Positions 37,663 through 50,200 of a stretch of DNA of 64,000 nucleotides are shown piece after piece; positions within the stretch are counted from its first letter, which is position 1, and every line of letters starts with the position of its first letter. This stretch comes from Vicingaceae bacterium. GTDB taxonomy: Bacteria > Bacteroidota > Bacteroidia > Flavobacteriales_E > Vicingaceae. The translations under genes were made by a program, and so were the position numbers. Location of the stretch: NCBI GenBank assembly GCA_026003395.1, contig BPHE01000010.1:1-64000 (forward strand). Reading direction: 5' to 3'. Below the pieces are notes generated by a model. The model was not told the origin of the DNA, ran no database searches, and saw only the letters and a program-made list of their open reading frames with translations.

Positions 37663-40600
37663 TTAACGTATTAAGGTAATTGTTCCTTTTTGTTCTTCGA
37701 TTTTTCCATTGATAAGTATGGCTTTTAACCTATAATGAAACACTGCACCATTCATTAATTTTCCTTTGTAGGTACCATCCCATGCTTGTTGGGGATCTGA
37801 AGTGTAAAATACTTGTTCTCCCCAGCGGTCATAGATTGCCCATTCCAGTTCTTTAATGCAATAACCGTGTACTTTTACGACATCATTGAGTCCGTCGCCG
37901 TTTGGACTGAAAATGTTTGGTACGAATACTTCTCCGCATTCAATTTCTATTACTACTCGTACGCAGGCCGTATCCTTACATCCATTGGCGTCTGTAACCG
38001 TTACGCAATAATCGGTGGTTTTATCCGGCTTTGCAGTAGTTGAGCTGCAAGTATGACAAGAAAGACCATCGGTGGGAGACCAGCTGTATTGCACACCACC
38101 TCCGGCACCAATGGTTGCCTCGCCGATTTGATTAATCACGGTATCTCCCCAAGCAACGGCAGTCGGGTTGGAATTGACAGTCACACTGATTACGGCGGTG
38201 TCTTTACAATTTCCATTGCTTACAACGACACTATAGCTGGTTGTTTGAGATGGAGACACAGTGATACTGTTGCCGGTTTGTCCGGTATTCCAAAGATATG
38301 TATTACCTCCGCTTGCAGTCAAAGTGGTAGATGTTCCTTGACAAATGAATGTATTGCCGTTGATCTGTGCGTTTGGTTTTGTGTTGACCGTTACGGTTAC
38401 AATCCCCGTGGTTTTACATCCATTAGAACCGGTAACGGTAACCGAATATTGTGTCGTTTGTGATGGATTTACAGTAATAGAGGAAGTATTAGAACCATTA
38501 TTCCACTGATAGGAAGCACCACCTGATGCAATTAATGTAATACTATCTCCCTGGCAAATATTGGTGTCCGGTGTAAGTTGAATGTTTGGTTTAGAATTTA
38601 CTGTAACCATCACGCTGTCTTTATTTTTACACCCGTTAGCATCTGTGATGGTGACCGTATAGTATCCGCTCCCTTGAGAGGTGATATTGTAAATTTGAGT
38701 ATTTTGTTGGTTGTCCGAAAAATTGTTTGGACCACTCCAAATGTATGCGGTTCCATTGCCTGAAGCATTAAGCAACAAAGTGTCTCCTTCACAAACATTT
38801 GCAGGTGAAGCTGAAGCGTTGACTGAGGGCAACGGATTGACAGAAATGTTCAAAGTATCGCTGTCGCTACAGCTGCCGGCGGTTACGGTCAGAATATATG
38901 TGCTGTTTGTAGAAGGATTAATTATCAAAGTGCTTGAAGATCCTGCAGGGCTGCCATTTTCCAGCCAGCTGTATGATCCGGTTCCCCCGGCTATTAAATG
39001 CAGAGTGTCACCACTGCAAATAGTTGTTTTGGAGCTGAATATAGAAGCAACAGGAGGATTAGTGATGGTAACATTGACTGTGGCGCTATTGCTGCATCCA
39101 TTAGCATCGGTAACTGTCAACGTATAATTTCCGGCATTCGAAGCAGTGACATTGTTGATGGAGGGGTTTTGTTGGTTGCTGGAAAAACCATTAGGTCCGG
39201 TCCAAGTATAATTTGACATTCCGGAAGGACCACCATTCAATTGCAACGTACTTCCCGTACAAACCGGAGAATTACTGCTTGCGGTCACAGCAGGCAGAGA
39301 GTTAATGGTGACATTGACATTGGCAGAATTAGAACAACCATTGGCATCGGTAATTGTAACAGTATAGGTGCCGGAATTCGCAGTTGTTACGTTGCTGATG
39401 GATGGATTTTGTTGTGTGCTTGAAAAACCGTTGGGTCCTGTCCAATTATATGTAGCGCCGGCAATCGAATTCACAGTTAGATTTAATGTTTGTCCTTGAC
39501 AAACAGGGCTGTTGCTTGAAGGAGTAACACTAGGAAGAGGATTTACCGTGATGGTAATGGGTGTTCTGGTTGTGCTGACACAAGAAGGATTCGATTGTAA
39601 GGCAGCTTCAACATAATAAGTTGTAGTGGACGAAGGCGAAACAGTAAGTGGAGTGCTGCCTAAATTTGTTCCTCCTGTAGAAGAGGTGTAAACATTATAA
39701 ACAACTCCTGTGGTTGGGTTGGTTACGGTAATAGTGGTTGATTGACCCGCACATATAGGGTTAGGAGTGGCATTGACATTTGGTGCGGCAGGAGGCACAC
39801 AAGGTGTGACTAAGCAATGTACATTTGTTGTTGGGTTTAAATTGTTGACAATCGGGCTGAATGTTGATTCACTACCTATGGTATAGGAATTTTGATTGGC
39901 TGTTTGTAATGATATTGTATAATTCGCTGTGCCCGGATTTAGATTGGTATGATTGCAGCCGCTGGCAGATGTATTGATTTGACCGGAAGGATCCGTCCTA
40001 ATAACGTTATAATTAAATCCGGACATTTGTTGATCGGTCATAGCCATATAATATCCTTGATCAGCAGCCAGACCGCCTTCCGGTAAGATAGAAGATAATC
40101 CTATAGGAGTATATCCTTTGCCAAATATTAATCCACCAGTAGAACTATTGATTTTTAATATCATAGAGTAGAAACTAAAACTTAAAGCTTCAATGCGCCA
40201 ACCAATGATACTATAGTTGCCGTCGGAGTTTTCCATAATATCTTGAATGACATGTGTTATTGGAGGAAAAGACGAACCATTGATACGTCTTCCCCATTGA
40301 AAAGATGCAGTGTTGCCCGTTCCCTGAAAGCGTGCAATAAAAGCATGGATGTCGTCATAACCTCCGGTTAATACATTTCCATTAGAAAGTGTAATAATGC
40401 TGTTAAATTCTTGCGATGTTGAGTTACCTGCTCCAAATCTATGAATATAAATATTGCTTCCATTGGATTTGTTAACTTTCAAAATAATACCATTTCTTGG
40501 ATAATCACCATCGCTATTCAAGGTACCACTGCCTTCTGAAGATGTGCCCACTAAAATATATCCATCCGACACTTCGGCGCAATCATTCAAATAATGTTCA

Positions 40601-41199
40601 TCCGGATTGGGCACATTGACAGTCCAAACCCTGCTCCATTGGGTAGTTCCGGAGGAATTGACCTTAACGGCAAATAAACTGGTTGTGTCGACAGTAGAAG
40701 GACTGACACCATCCCAAAAATAATCTACACCACCCACAGCCAAAAAACCACCATCAGAGGTAGGAATCACTGCATTGAAAAATTCATTGGATGTCTTATT
40801 GCTATTGATATCGGGTAAAAGATATCGTTTGGCCCAGGTGACGTTTCCCAAATTGTCTAATCTCACCAAAATCGCACCTCCGGATGATGATTGCCCACAT
40901 ACTATAAAACCTCCTCCTGAGACATTTTTAATATCGGTAAAAGTAGTGGCAATACCGCCTGTATATGATTTTGCCCAAACGACATTTCCCTGATTGTCTA
41001 GTTTGATGACATTTCCAAAATATGGAAGAAAACTTGCGTTTGTGCCTGCAATGACAAAATCGCCCAATGGTGTTTCGACCATTCCGCCTGCAATGTCAAA
41101 ATTTGCCACATCATAACTTACCCGGAATGTAGCTTGCCCTAGTAATATAGAAATGTTTAAAATGCAGTAAAAACAAATGAAAACATAATTTTTTTTCAT
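37663..41199 (-). CDS. Giant secreted protein with Ig-like repeats and type B T9SS sorting domain
   Basis: 1178 residues. Signal peptide MKKNYVFICFYCILNISILLGQ. Residues about 25-450 are propeller-like repeats (GDFVIAGTNAS, GNVVWAKSYTGG, GGFLAVGGVDYF). Residues about 470-1085 hold eight Ig-like modules of 70-85 residues, each with a Cys-Q/E-G motif and ending in TVTVN-type strands. Residues 1086-1178 (IECGEVFVPNIFSPNGDGLND...YDRWGEQVF...WDGTYKG) are the type B T9SS sorting domain. No enzymatic motif is seen. The modular structure suggests an adhesin or surface filament. The companion gene behind it has a very similar tail, so the pair probably arose by duplication of the C-terminal part. Confidence 0.88.
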   Translation of the reverse strand: MKKNYVFICFYCILNISILLGQATFRVSYDVANFDIAGGMVETPLGDFVIAGTNASFLPYFGNVIKLDNQGNVVWAKSYTGGIATTFTDIKNVSGGGFIVCGQSSSGGAILVRLDNLGNVTWAKRYLLPDINSNKTSNEFFNAVIPTSDGGFLAVGGVDYFWDGVSPSTVDTTSLFAVKVNSSGTTQWSRVWTVNVPNPDEHYLNDCAEVSDGYILVGTSSEGSGTLNSDGDYPRNGIILKVNKSNGSNIYIHRFGAGNSTSQEFNSIITLSNGNVLTGGYDDIHAFIARFQGTGNTASFQWGRRINGSSFPPITHVIQDIMENSDGNYSIIGWRIEALSFSFYSMILKINSSTGGLIFGKGYTPIGLSSILPEGGLAADQGYYMAMTDQQMSGFNYNVIRTDPSGQINTSASGCNHTNLNPGTANYTISLQTANQNSYTIGSESTFSPIVNNLNPTTNVHCLVTPCVPPAAPNVNATPNPICAGQSTTITVTNPTTGVVYNVYTSSTGGTNLGSTPLTVSPSSTTTYYVEAALQSNPSCVSTTRTPITITVNPLPSVTPSSNSPVCQGQTLNLTVNSIAGATYNWTGPNGFSSTQQNPSISNVTTANSGTYTVTITDANGCSNSANVNVTINSLPAVTASSNSPVCTGSTLQLNGGPSGMSNYTWTGPNGFSSNQQNPSINNVTASNAGNYTLTVTDANGCSNSATVNVTITNPPVASIFSSKTTICSGDTLHLIAGGTGSYSWLENGSPAGSSSTLIINPSTNSTYILTVTAGSCSDSDTLNISVNPLPSVNASASPANVCEGDTLLLNASGNGTAYIWSGPNNFSDNQQNTQIYNITSQGSGYYTVTITDANGCKNKDSVMVTVNSKPNIQLTPDTNICQGDSITLIASGGASYQWNNGSNTSSITVNPSQTTQYSVTVTGSNGCKTTGIVTVTVNTKPNAQINGNTFICQGTSTTLTASGGNTYLWNTGQTGNSITVSPSQTTSYSVVVSNGNCKDTAVISVTVNSNPTAVAWGDTVINQIGEATIGAGGGVQYSWSPTDGLSCHTCSSTTAKPDKTTDYCVTVTDANGCKDTACVRVVIEIECGEVFVPNIFSPNGDGLNDVVKVHGYCIKELEWAIYDRWGEQVFYTSDPQQAWDGTYKGKLMNGAVFHYRLKAILINGKIEEQKGTITLIR
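39061..39540 (-). repeat. Two tandem, closely similar 80-residue Ig-like modules
   Basis: Residues 554-633 and 634-713 of the giant protein repeat each other closely: both contain SSNSPVC, WTGPNGFSS, QQNPSI, NVT and VTDANGCSNSA or ITDANGCSNSA in the same order. The neighbouring modules are much more diverged, which points to a recent duplication of this unit. Confidence 0.75.
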
Positions 41200-41412
41200 A
41201 TATTTATATTTAAATCAGAAGGTAAATTTAACCTTTTTTTAAATCATCCGTAATTTTTTTAAATATCAATGCAGGATTAAAAAATGCTTTATTGACATTA
41301 TGAAAAATATGTGCATATCATTAACAAAAGGAGATTTTAACCAATAGCAATTTATTAGGATAAACCGAATGAAAAATTTAAGTTAATTTTACCGCCTCAA
41401 TCAAAGTGAATT

Positions 41413-43692
41413 ATGAAAAACAAAAGAAAGGAACAAGATGCATTGGACTATCATTCACAAGGGAGGCCGGGTAAAATAGAGGTAGTTCCGACTAAACCAT
41501 ATAGCTCACAGCGCGATTTAAGTTTGGCATATTCTCCGGGAGTCGCTTATCCTTGTTTGAAGATTGCCTCAAATGCCGAGATGGCTTATAACTACACGGC
41601 AAAAGGCAACCTGGTTGCCGTGATCTCTAATGGTACAGCAGTTTTAGGGCTTGGGGACATAGGACCATTGGCTTCCAAACCGGTTATGGAAGGTAAGGGA
41701 GTATTATTCAAAATTTTTGCTGATATTGATGTTTTTGACATTGAAATCGACGCCAAAGACGTAGATAAATTTGTTGAAACGGTCAAAGCTATAGCTCCCA
41801 CATTTGGAGGAATTAACCTTGAAGATATTAAAGCTCCCGAATGTTTTGAAATAGAAAAACGCTTGAAAAATGAACTCAACATTCCAATCATGCATGACGA
41901 TCAGCATGGAACCGCCATCATTAGTGGAGCAGCATTGATTAATGCTCTGGAACTTGCCGGAAAGAAAATAAATAAAATCAAAGTGGTGGTAAATGGAGCC
42001 GGTGCTTCTGCTATAGCTTGTGCCAATTTATATTTACAACTGGGTGTTGAAAAGGAAAATCTGATAATGTTGGACAGTAAGGGCGTGATACACGTTGACA
42101 GGGAAGATATCGATCAATATAAAAGGGCCTTTGCCACGAAAAATACCAAATTAAAGACATTGGAAGATGCTATCAAAGATGCTGATGTGTTTCTGGGATT
42201 GTCTAAAGGAAATATTTTAAACAAAAGCCATTTGGATAAAATGGCAAAAAATCCCATCATTTTTGCATTGGCCAATCCTGATCCGGAGATAGGATATCAT
42301 GAAGCGCTCAAATATCGTAAAGATGCTATTGTTGCCACCGGCAGAAGCGATTACCCCAATCAGGTGAATAACGTTTTGGGATTTCCGTATATTTTTCGCG
42401 GAGCATTGGATGTAAGGGCCACCACCATCAATGAAGAAATGAAATTGGCTGCAGTAAAAGCCATTGCGGAATTAGCCAAAGAACCTGTGCCCGAAATTGT
42501 TAATAAAGCATATGGAGAAAAAAACCTGGTTTTCAGTAAAGAATATATCATTCCCAAGCCTTTGGATCCAAGGTTGATCCTGAAAGTTGCCCCTGCAGTT
42601 GCCAAAGCAGCCATTGAGAGTGGCGTGGCTCAAATGCCGATTAAGGATTTCGACAAATATATTGAGTCGCTTAATCAACGGATGGGATTAGACAATAAAT
42701 TGATCAGGAGCATTATAAACCGTGCCCAAAAAGAACCTAAACGGGTAGTTTTTGCCGAAGCCGATCATCATAAGATTTTAAAAGCTGCTCAAATTGTCAA
42801 AGACGATGGCATAGCTTTTCCCATTTTGTTAGGTAACGAGAAACGAATTCAGCAATTGATTAAAGAATACAATCTGGAATTGGACGGTGTCCCCATTATT
42901 GACCCGCGCAGTGATGATCAAGAAAAGGTTAGAGAAAAATATGCCAAAATTTTGTATGAAAAAAGAATGAGAAAAGGCATCACTCTTTGGGAAGCAAGGC
43001 AATTGATGAGGGAAAGAAATTATTTTGGGGCAGCCATGCTTGCCAATAATGACGCAGATGCCATGATCTCCGGGCTTACCAGAAATTATCCCGCCACCAT
43101 TCGTCCTGCTTTGCAGGTTTTAGGAAAAGACGAAGGCGTTAATAAAATAGCAGGAATGTATGTGATTATAACAAAAGAAGGTCCCTATTTTCTTGCCGAC
43201 ACAACAGTCAATTTCAATCCGACGGCAGAAGAAATAGTCGATATTACGTTGCTTGTAGCCGAAATTGTTAAAAAGTTTGAGATCCAACCCAGGATCGCTT
43301 TGCTGTCGTATTCCAACTTTGGATCTTCTGATGGAGAAGAAGCAATAAAAATGAGCAAAGCGGTGGAACTGTTACACAAAAATCATCCGGATTTGATTGT
43401 AGATGGTGAGATTCAAGCAAATTTTGCATTGAATCAAGATTTGCTCAAAGAGTTGTTTCCTTTTTCCCGTTTGACCAATAATCGCCCCAATACTTTAATT
43501 TTCCCCAATCTGAGCGCCGGTAACATTGCTTATAAATTAATGCAGGAAATGGGCAAAGCCGAAGCAATCGGGCCAATATTGTTAGGATTAAAAAAACCAC
43601 TCCATATTCTTCAGTTAGGAAGCTCTGTGCGTGAAATCGTCAACATGGTGGCTATTGCTGTGACTGATGCTCAAACACGGTTAAATAAATAA
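41413..43692 (+). CDS. maeB: NADP-dependent malic enzyme with phosphotransacetylase-like domain
   Basis: 759 residues. N-terminal malic enzyme domains: [30 protein letters not shown], and the metal/substrate segment [16 protein letters not shown], then the NADP fold [18 protein letters not shown]. The C-terminal part (about 430-759; [39 protein letters not shown]-like [15 protein letters not shown]) is the phosphate acetyltransferase-like domain typical of MaeB, usually regulatory rather than catalytic. It decarboxylates malate to pyruvate with NADPH. First gene of a tight run ending at tonB; 7 bases to ruvA. Confidence 0.95.
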   Translation: MKNKRKEQDALDYHSQGRPGKIEVVPTKPYSSQRDLSLAYSPGVAYPCLKIASNAEMAYNYTAKGNLVAVISNGTAVLGLGDIGPLASKPVMEGKGVLFKIFADIDVFDIEIDAKDVDKFVETVKAIAPTFGGINLEDIKAPECFEIEKRLKNELNIPIMHDDQHGTAIISGAALINALELAGKKINKIKVVVNGAGASAIACANLYLQLGVEKENLIMLDSKGVIHVDREDIDQYKRAFATKNTKLKTLEDAIKDADVFLGLSKGNILNKSHLDKMAKNPIIFALANPDPEIGYHEALKYRKDAIVATGRSDYPNQVNNVLGFPYIFRGALDVRATTINEEMKLAAVKAIAELAKEPVPEIVNKAYGEKNLVFSKEYIIPKPLDPRLILKVAPAVAKAAIESGVAQMPIKDFDKYIESLNQRMGLDNKLIRSIINRAQKEPKRVVFAEADHHKILKAAQIVKDDGIAFPILLGNEKRIQQLIKEYNLELDGVPIIDPRSDDQEKVREKYAKILYEKRMRKGITLWEARQLMRERNYFGAAMLANNDADAMISGLTRNYPATIRPALQVLGKDEGVNKIAGMYVIITKEGPYFLADTTVNFNPTAEEIVDITLLVAEIVKKFEIQPRIALLSYSNFGSSDGEEAIKMSKAVELLHKNHPDLIVDGEIQANFALNQDLLKELFPFSRLTNNRPNTLIFPNLSAGNIAYKLMQEMGKAEAIGPILLGLKKPLHILQLGSSVREIVNMVAIAVTDAQTRLNK

Positions 43693-43699
43693 CAAAATT

Positions 43700-44281
43700 A
43701 TGTTTGCCTATATTTCCGGTAAAATTTCAGAGATATTTCCCAATTATCTTATCATCGATTGTCAAGGTGTGGGTTATTTTGTCCATATTTCCCTTCAAAC
43801 CTACTCAAAACTTCAAAATACACAACAAGCTCTTATATACACTCAGTTAATCATACGTGAAGACGCACACCTTCTATATGGTTTTGCCACCAAAGAAGAG
43901 AAAGAACTTTTTAACCTCTTGATCGGCATTTCGGGCATTGGGCCGTCCACAGCCCTGATAATGCTTTCATCCCACTCACCCGATGAGATCAAACAGGCCA
44001 TATCAACCGGAAATACTTCTCTCTTAAAAAGTATCAAAGGCATTGGGGGAAAAACAGCTGAAAGAATCATTGTCGAATTAAAAGATAAAATCGGCCATTT
44101 TTCTAAAACGGGAGAAAAAATTGCAATTGTACATAATAAAAATCGTGAAGATGCGTTAATGGCTCTTGTGGGGCTAGGATTTAATAAAACGGCGGCAGAT
44201 AAGGTTTTAAGCAAGTTGTTTGCCGAAAATCCGGAATTGTCCACAGAAGAGGCAATTAAAGCGGCCTTAAAACAGCTTTAG
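43700..44281 (+). CDS. ruvA: Holliday junction branch migration protein RuvA
   Basis: 193 residues. N-terminal OB fold (MFAYISGKISEIFPNYLIID), two helix-hairpin-helix motifs (LLIGISGIGPSTALIML and SIKGIGGKTAERIIVELKDK) and the C-terminal RuvB-contacting domain (EDALMALVGLGFNKTAADKVL). With RuvB it moves Holliday junctions. It lies seven bases before sprA, an arrangement also known in other T9SS-containing Bacteroidota. Confidence 0.95.
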   Translation: MFAYISGKISEIFPNYLIIDCQGVGYFVHISLQTYSKLQNTQQALIYTQLIIREDAHLLYGFATKEEKELFNLLIGISGIGPSTALIMLSSHSPDEIKQAISTGNTSLLKSIKGIGGKTAERIIVELKDKIGHFSKTGEKIAIVHNKNREDALMALVGLGFNKTAADKVLSKLFAENPELSTEEAIKAALKQL

Positions 44282-44288
44282 AAAAAAC

Positions 44289-47200
44289 ATGAATTCACGC
44301 GGTATTTATCATATAACATACCTTGGTAATTTATTGCTCTTTTTGAGCGTTTTTACATTTTTTAAGAATACCGGTGCATTTGCTTCTGTCATCAAACTTC
44401 CTGCAGATAGTCCGCAAGTGGACTTGCCTTATCCATTCAAACCCGACCAATGGGGTGGGATTTATTTAAACCAACCTTCTAATATCAAAACAGAGATCAT
44501 TTATAATCCTGAAACAGGCACTTATGAATATCAACAAAAAATTGGCAATCAATATTATCGGTATCCAACTTATTTCAATTTCGAAGAATATCTCAAATAT
44601 GACTGGGAAAAAAGGATGCAGGCCTATTGGAAGGAGAAAAAAGAAAGTGAAAGTATCAATGAAAAAAATACACAACCGTTTGCACCATCCATAAAAGTTG
44701 AAAATGAAGCATTCGACAGAATATTTGGAGGCGACAAAATAGAATTAAGACCTACGGGAATTGCTGAACTTTCTTTCGGTTTGAACACCTCCCGAAGGGA
44801 AAATCCAGCTTTGCCGGTAAGACAAAGAAAAGTTACCACTTTTGACTTTAATGAAAAAATTCAAATAAACCTTATCGGTCAAATTGGGGACAAACTTAAA
44901 ATTTCTACCAGTTATAATACCGAAGCCACTTTTGATTTTGAAAACCAAATGAAAATAGAATATACGGGTTATGAAGATGAAATCATACAAAAGATTGAGG
45001 CCGGAAACGTGTCTTTACCTACGAAAGGTTCTTTAATCACAGGAAGTCAAACATTGTTTGGTATTAAAACAGCATTAAAATTTGGCAGATTGACCGTAAC
45101 CACTGTTTTATCTCAAGAGAGAGGCGAAAAAAAAGAAATTGAGATTTCCGGGGGAGCTCAGGTGCAGACCTTCGAAAAATCCGCTTCCGATTACGAATAC
45201 AACAAACATTTTTTCTTGTCGCAATTTTTCAGGGATCAATATGAGCAGGCATTGGCAACACCTCCATTGGTAAACTCAAGAATCAATGTTACGCGTGTTG
45301 AAGTTTGGGTGACAAATGTCAATCGATCTACCGAAAATACAAGAAATATTATTGCTTTTCAAGATTTGGGGGAGGGAAATCCTGCTAAAATTCACCGAAC
45401 AGATTTAATAGCAGATAATAATCCCAATGAATTTCATGCCGACAATAATGCAAATAATTTGTATTATAACATCTCCCAAGGGTATGCCAATGCCCAGGAT
45501 ATCAGAGGATTTTACAATGCCATTCCGGCTTTGAATAACTTGGGCTATAATAACGGCATCGATTATGAAGTTTACGAAAATGCAAGGATGTTATCCCCAA
45601 CAGAATATCAACTTAATCCCCAATTAGGGTATATCTCATTAAGTTCACAGCTGGGAGACGACGATATTTTGGCTGTGGCTTACCAGTATACATATAATGG
45701 GAAAACCTATCAAGTAGGTGAATTTTCCACTGACGGTATTACCGGAAAAAATGCCATTTACTTAAAACTGCTGAAAAGTACGGTATTGAATACAAAGATT
45801 CCCATGTGGGACTTAATGATGAAAAACGTATATGCGATTGGTGCCTATAATGTTAATCCTTCGAATTTTCAACTCGATATTTGGTATTTAAATCCTTCAA
45901 CGGGATATAACATCCCGTTTTTACCCGAAGGATCATTAAAAGGACAGCCACTGATCATGGTAACCAATCTTGACCGGCTGGATCAGGTAAATACACCCGG
46001 ACCTGACGGAAATTTTGATTTTATTCCCGGAGTTACCATCAATCCCCAAACCGGTAGAATCTACTTCCCTGTATTGGAACCATTCGGTAAAACCATTCGT
46101 CAAAAACATAGTGCCGGAGAACAGGCCTTGGCCGACAAATTTGCTTTCGATTCTTTGTATACCACAACACAATTGCTAGCAAAATTAGATGCCGTACATA
46201 ACCGATATACCATCAAAGGTAAATATACATCGTCTACCAGTTCGGAAATATCGTTAAATGCCATGAATGTGCCACAAGGATCGGTTGTAGTTACGGCCGG
46301 AGGGACCAAATTGACGGAAAATGTCGATTATACCGTTGACTATAATTTGGGTCGTGTAAAAATTATCAATCAAGGCATATTGGAGTCGGGACAAACCATT
46401 AAGGTTTCACTAGAAAGTAATGCTATGTTTGCCATTCAAACCAAAAATTTTATTGGCTCAAGGTTTGATTATAAAGTAAACAAAGATTTCTATTTGGGAG
46501 GTACGATTATTAACCTTACCGAACGTCCGTTGACACAAAAGATCAATATTGGCTATGAGCCCATCTCCAATACCATCGTTGGTGTAGACGGGAATTATAC
46601 CAAGGAAGTGCCTTTATTGACAAGGTTGGCAGACATGCTTCCTTTTTATTCCACCAAAGAAAAATCAACAGTTACTGTTCAGGGAGAGGCCGCTTATCTT
46701 ATTCCGGGAAATTCAAGAATTATCACCAAAGAAGGGGTTGCTTACATTGATGATTTTGAAGGTAGTCAAACAACCATTGATCTTACCCAGGCAATAAGGT
46801 GGAAGCTTGCTTCTGTGCCTCAAAACCAACCGGATTTGTGGCCGGAAGGAAATTTGTTTAACGATTTGAATGCCGGGAAAAATCGGGCATTGTTGGCTTG
46901 GTATCAAATTGACCCTCTGTTTTGGCAAAACGACAGCCGTACTCCGGAACATATTAAAGCTGACAAAGACATGCAATCCAACCACTATATGCGAAAAGTG
47001 GATCAAACTGAAGTGTTTCCCAACCGATCTTTAAGCAACAATGTGATAACAAATATTCAAACGCTTGATTTGGCGTTTTATCCTGATGAACGTGGTCCAT
47101 ATAATTTTGATGCGTTGCCTACACCTTTTTCTGCAGGTGTAGACCCCAATACCGGCAAATTGGTAAATCCTGCATCGCGTTGGGGCGGTATCATGCGGGA

Positions 47201-50200
47201 TATTCAAACTACAGATTTTGAATCATCCAATATCCAATACATTCAATTTTGGTTAATGGACCCTTTTGATCCTGAAGATGGAGATCCCAATCATCCCGGA
47301 GGAGATTTTTACATTCATTTGGGAAGTATTTCCGAGGATATATTGCCTGACGGTCGCAAAAGTTTTGAGAACGGATTTCCGACCAGCCCGGTAGTGACAA
47401 ATGTAGATACAACTGCCTGGGGGCGTGTGCCCACGACTCAGACACTTGTTTATGCTTTTGACAATGATCCTCAAACACGCAAATATCAAGATGTAGGATT
47501 GGATGGTTTAAATGATACAGAAGAACAAAGTTTCTTTCAGAATTTTATCAACAATCTTACACCTGCTGCATTACAAGCCCTCAATGGAGATATTGCATCA
47601 GATAATTATCACTACTACAGAGGGTCTGATTATGATCAGGCCAAGTTGAACATACTTGAGCGATACAAAAGATTTAACGGATTACAAGGAAACTCTCCAA
47701 CCGATGAGGATTCTCCCGAGAGCTATCCTACTTCATCGACTGTGCAACCGGACGTTGAAGATATCAATATAGACAACAATCAAGACAAAAAAGAAAATTA
47801 TTATCAATACCGGGTAAGAATTACGCCCCAGGATTTGCAACCCCAAAATGTAGGGAAAAATTACATAATCAGCCATATCGTCGGTGAAGCCCAAACGCCA
47901 AACGGCACAAGAAAGGTTAATTGGTATCAATTCAGAATCCCTATATTCAAACCCGAGAAAACGGTCGGAAATATCTATGATTTTAAATCTATACGATACA
48001 TCCGGTTGATTACAAAAGGTTTCAGCAAACCGGTTGTGATGCGTTTTGCCACTTTTGAATTGGTCAGAGCTGATTGGAGACCTTATCAATATTCACTTCA
48101 ATCGGATGGCGAATACATACAAAATGATGAAGATGACACCGAGTTTAGTATTGGGGCCTTAAATATCGAAGAAAATGCCGACAGGTACCCTATTCCATAC
48201 GTTATCCCTCCGGGTATTCAAAGACAAATCACACGATCTGCCAATGCAGCCAATTTGATTCAAATGAACGAACAAGCTCTCACGTTAAGAGCATGCAATC
48301 TTAAAGATGGCGATGCAAGGGCTGCGTTTAAAAATGTTACTGTTGATATTAGACGTTACAAAAGATTGAAAATGTTTACCCACCTCGAATCTTTAATCAG
48401 TAATGAAATTTTAAATGATAATGAAATATCGGTATTTATTCGTTTAGGTACAGATTTCGAAGATAATTACTATGAATACGAAGTTCCACTGAGAGCAACT
48501 CCATGGGGTAAAACCATCGATACAGATATTTGGCCGGAATATAACAACATGGATCTTGAACTTCAAAAGTTGATCAATGCAAAATTGGAAAGAAATTTGA
48601 AGCTACTCGACCCAAACTCGGGTGTCAGCATACATCAGCCATATACGGTTATTGATTATGATGATAATCATAAAAAAAATAATTATATTCGTGTAAAAGG
48701 AAACCCAAACCTGGCCAATGTTAAAACAATCATAATCGGTGTCAGAAACCGCAGGAAAGCCGGAGATAATTTGAATGACAACGGACAGCCTAAGTGTATT
48801 GAAGTTTGGGTGAATGAGCTTAGGTTGACTGATTTTGACAACAATGGCGGTTGGGCCACTACGGCTCGTGTCAATGCCAATATAGCCGATCTCGGTACAG
48901 TTTCACTTTCCGGCATGATGAGTACTCCCGGTTGGGGTAGTTTGGATAAAAAACTTAATGAAAGACAACAAGAAACAAAACAACGCTACGATCTATCTAC
49001 CAATGTGGATCTGGGAAAATTCCTACCTGAAAATTGGAATGTCAAAGTGCCGTTTTTTTATGGAGTTTCCGAAGAAGTAATACGTCCCAGATTTAATCCA
49101 TTAGATCCTGATGTTGAATTTAACAAATTTTTGTCGGATGCAGAAACCCCACAAAGTGTGAAAGATTCGGTTAAACGAAGAGTGGAGACATACCAAAAAA
49201 TCAGAAGTTTTAACTTTACCAATGTACATAAAGAAAAAGGCAAGAACAGCAATAAATCTCATTTCTACGACATAGAAAATTTCTCCTTGAATTATGCTTA
49301 CAGCGAAAACTTTATGCGTGATATAAACACTGAATATGATTTCAAGAAAAATTACAGAGGAGGCATAGCTTATAGTTATTCAACCAAAGCAAAAAATTAC
49401 AAACCGTTTGAGAAAATTGAGATTGTCAAAAAAAGCAAATGGCTCAAACCCATCAAAGAATTTAATTTTTATTTGATTCCAAAACAATTTGGTTTTACCA
49501 CCACTTTTGATCGTAGTTATCAAGAAAGAGAAAGAAGAAATAACACGGGTTTTGATGTGCAAATGCCGGCATTTTATCAAAAAAGCTTTTATTGGCAAAG
49601 GTCTTATAATCTTACACACGACTTTACAAAATCGTTGAAATTTAAGTTTGATGCACAAGCCAACTCGGTTATTGGCGAGCCTCAGGGACGAGTGAATAAG
49701 GACTATAAGGAAGAATACCAACAATGGAAAGATTCTGTGTATAACAGCATTCAAAATCTTGGTATTATTACTCAATACCGTCATAATTTGTCTCTTGATT
49801 ATACGCTTCCTATCAATAAGTTTCATGGCTTGGATTTTATCAATGCCAATGTGCGGTACAACGGAAATTATGATTGGAAAAGAGCCCCCATCAATGCCGA
49901 TAGTTTGGGGCATACAATACAAAACTCCAATCAACAACAGTTAAATGTTCAATTAAATTTAAATACTTTATATAACAAATGGAAATTTTTAGAAGATATC
50001 AAAAACTCACGTCCTAAACCACCCCAACCACCCAAGCCACCTGCCAATAAGAATGACACCGCCAAAAAAGAAAAGAAAAAGCCCGAATGGAAAGGGGCAA
50101 AATTTGTAATCAATGTACTGACATCGGTAGAAAATTTTTCGGTTAGTTATAGTGAAGACAGAGGCACAATGCTGCCGGGTTGGGGTAGAAGCACACAAAT

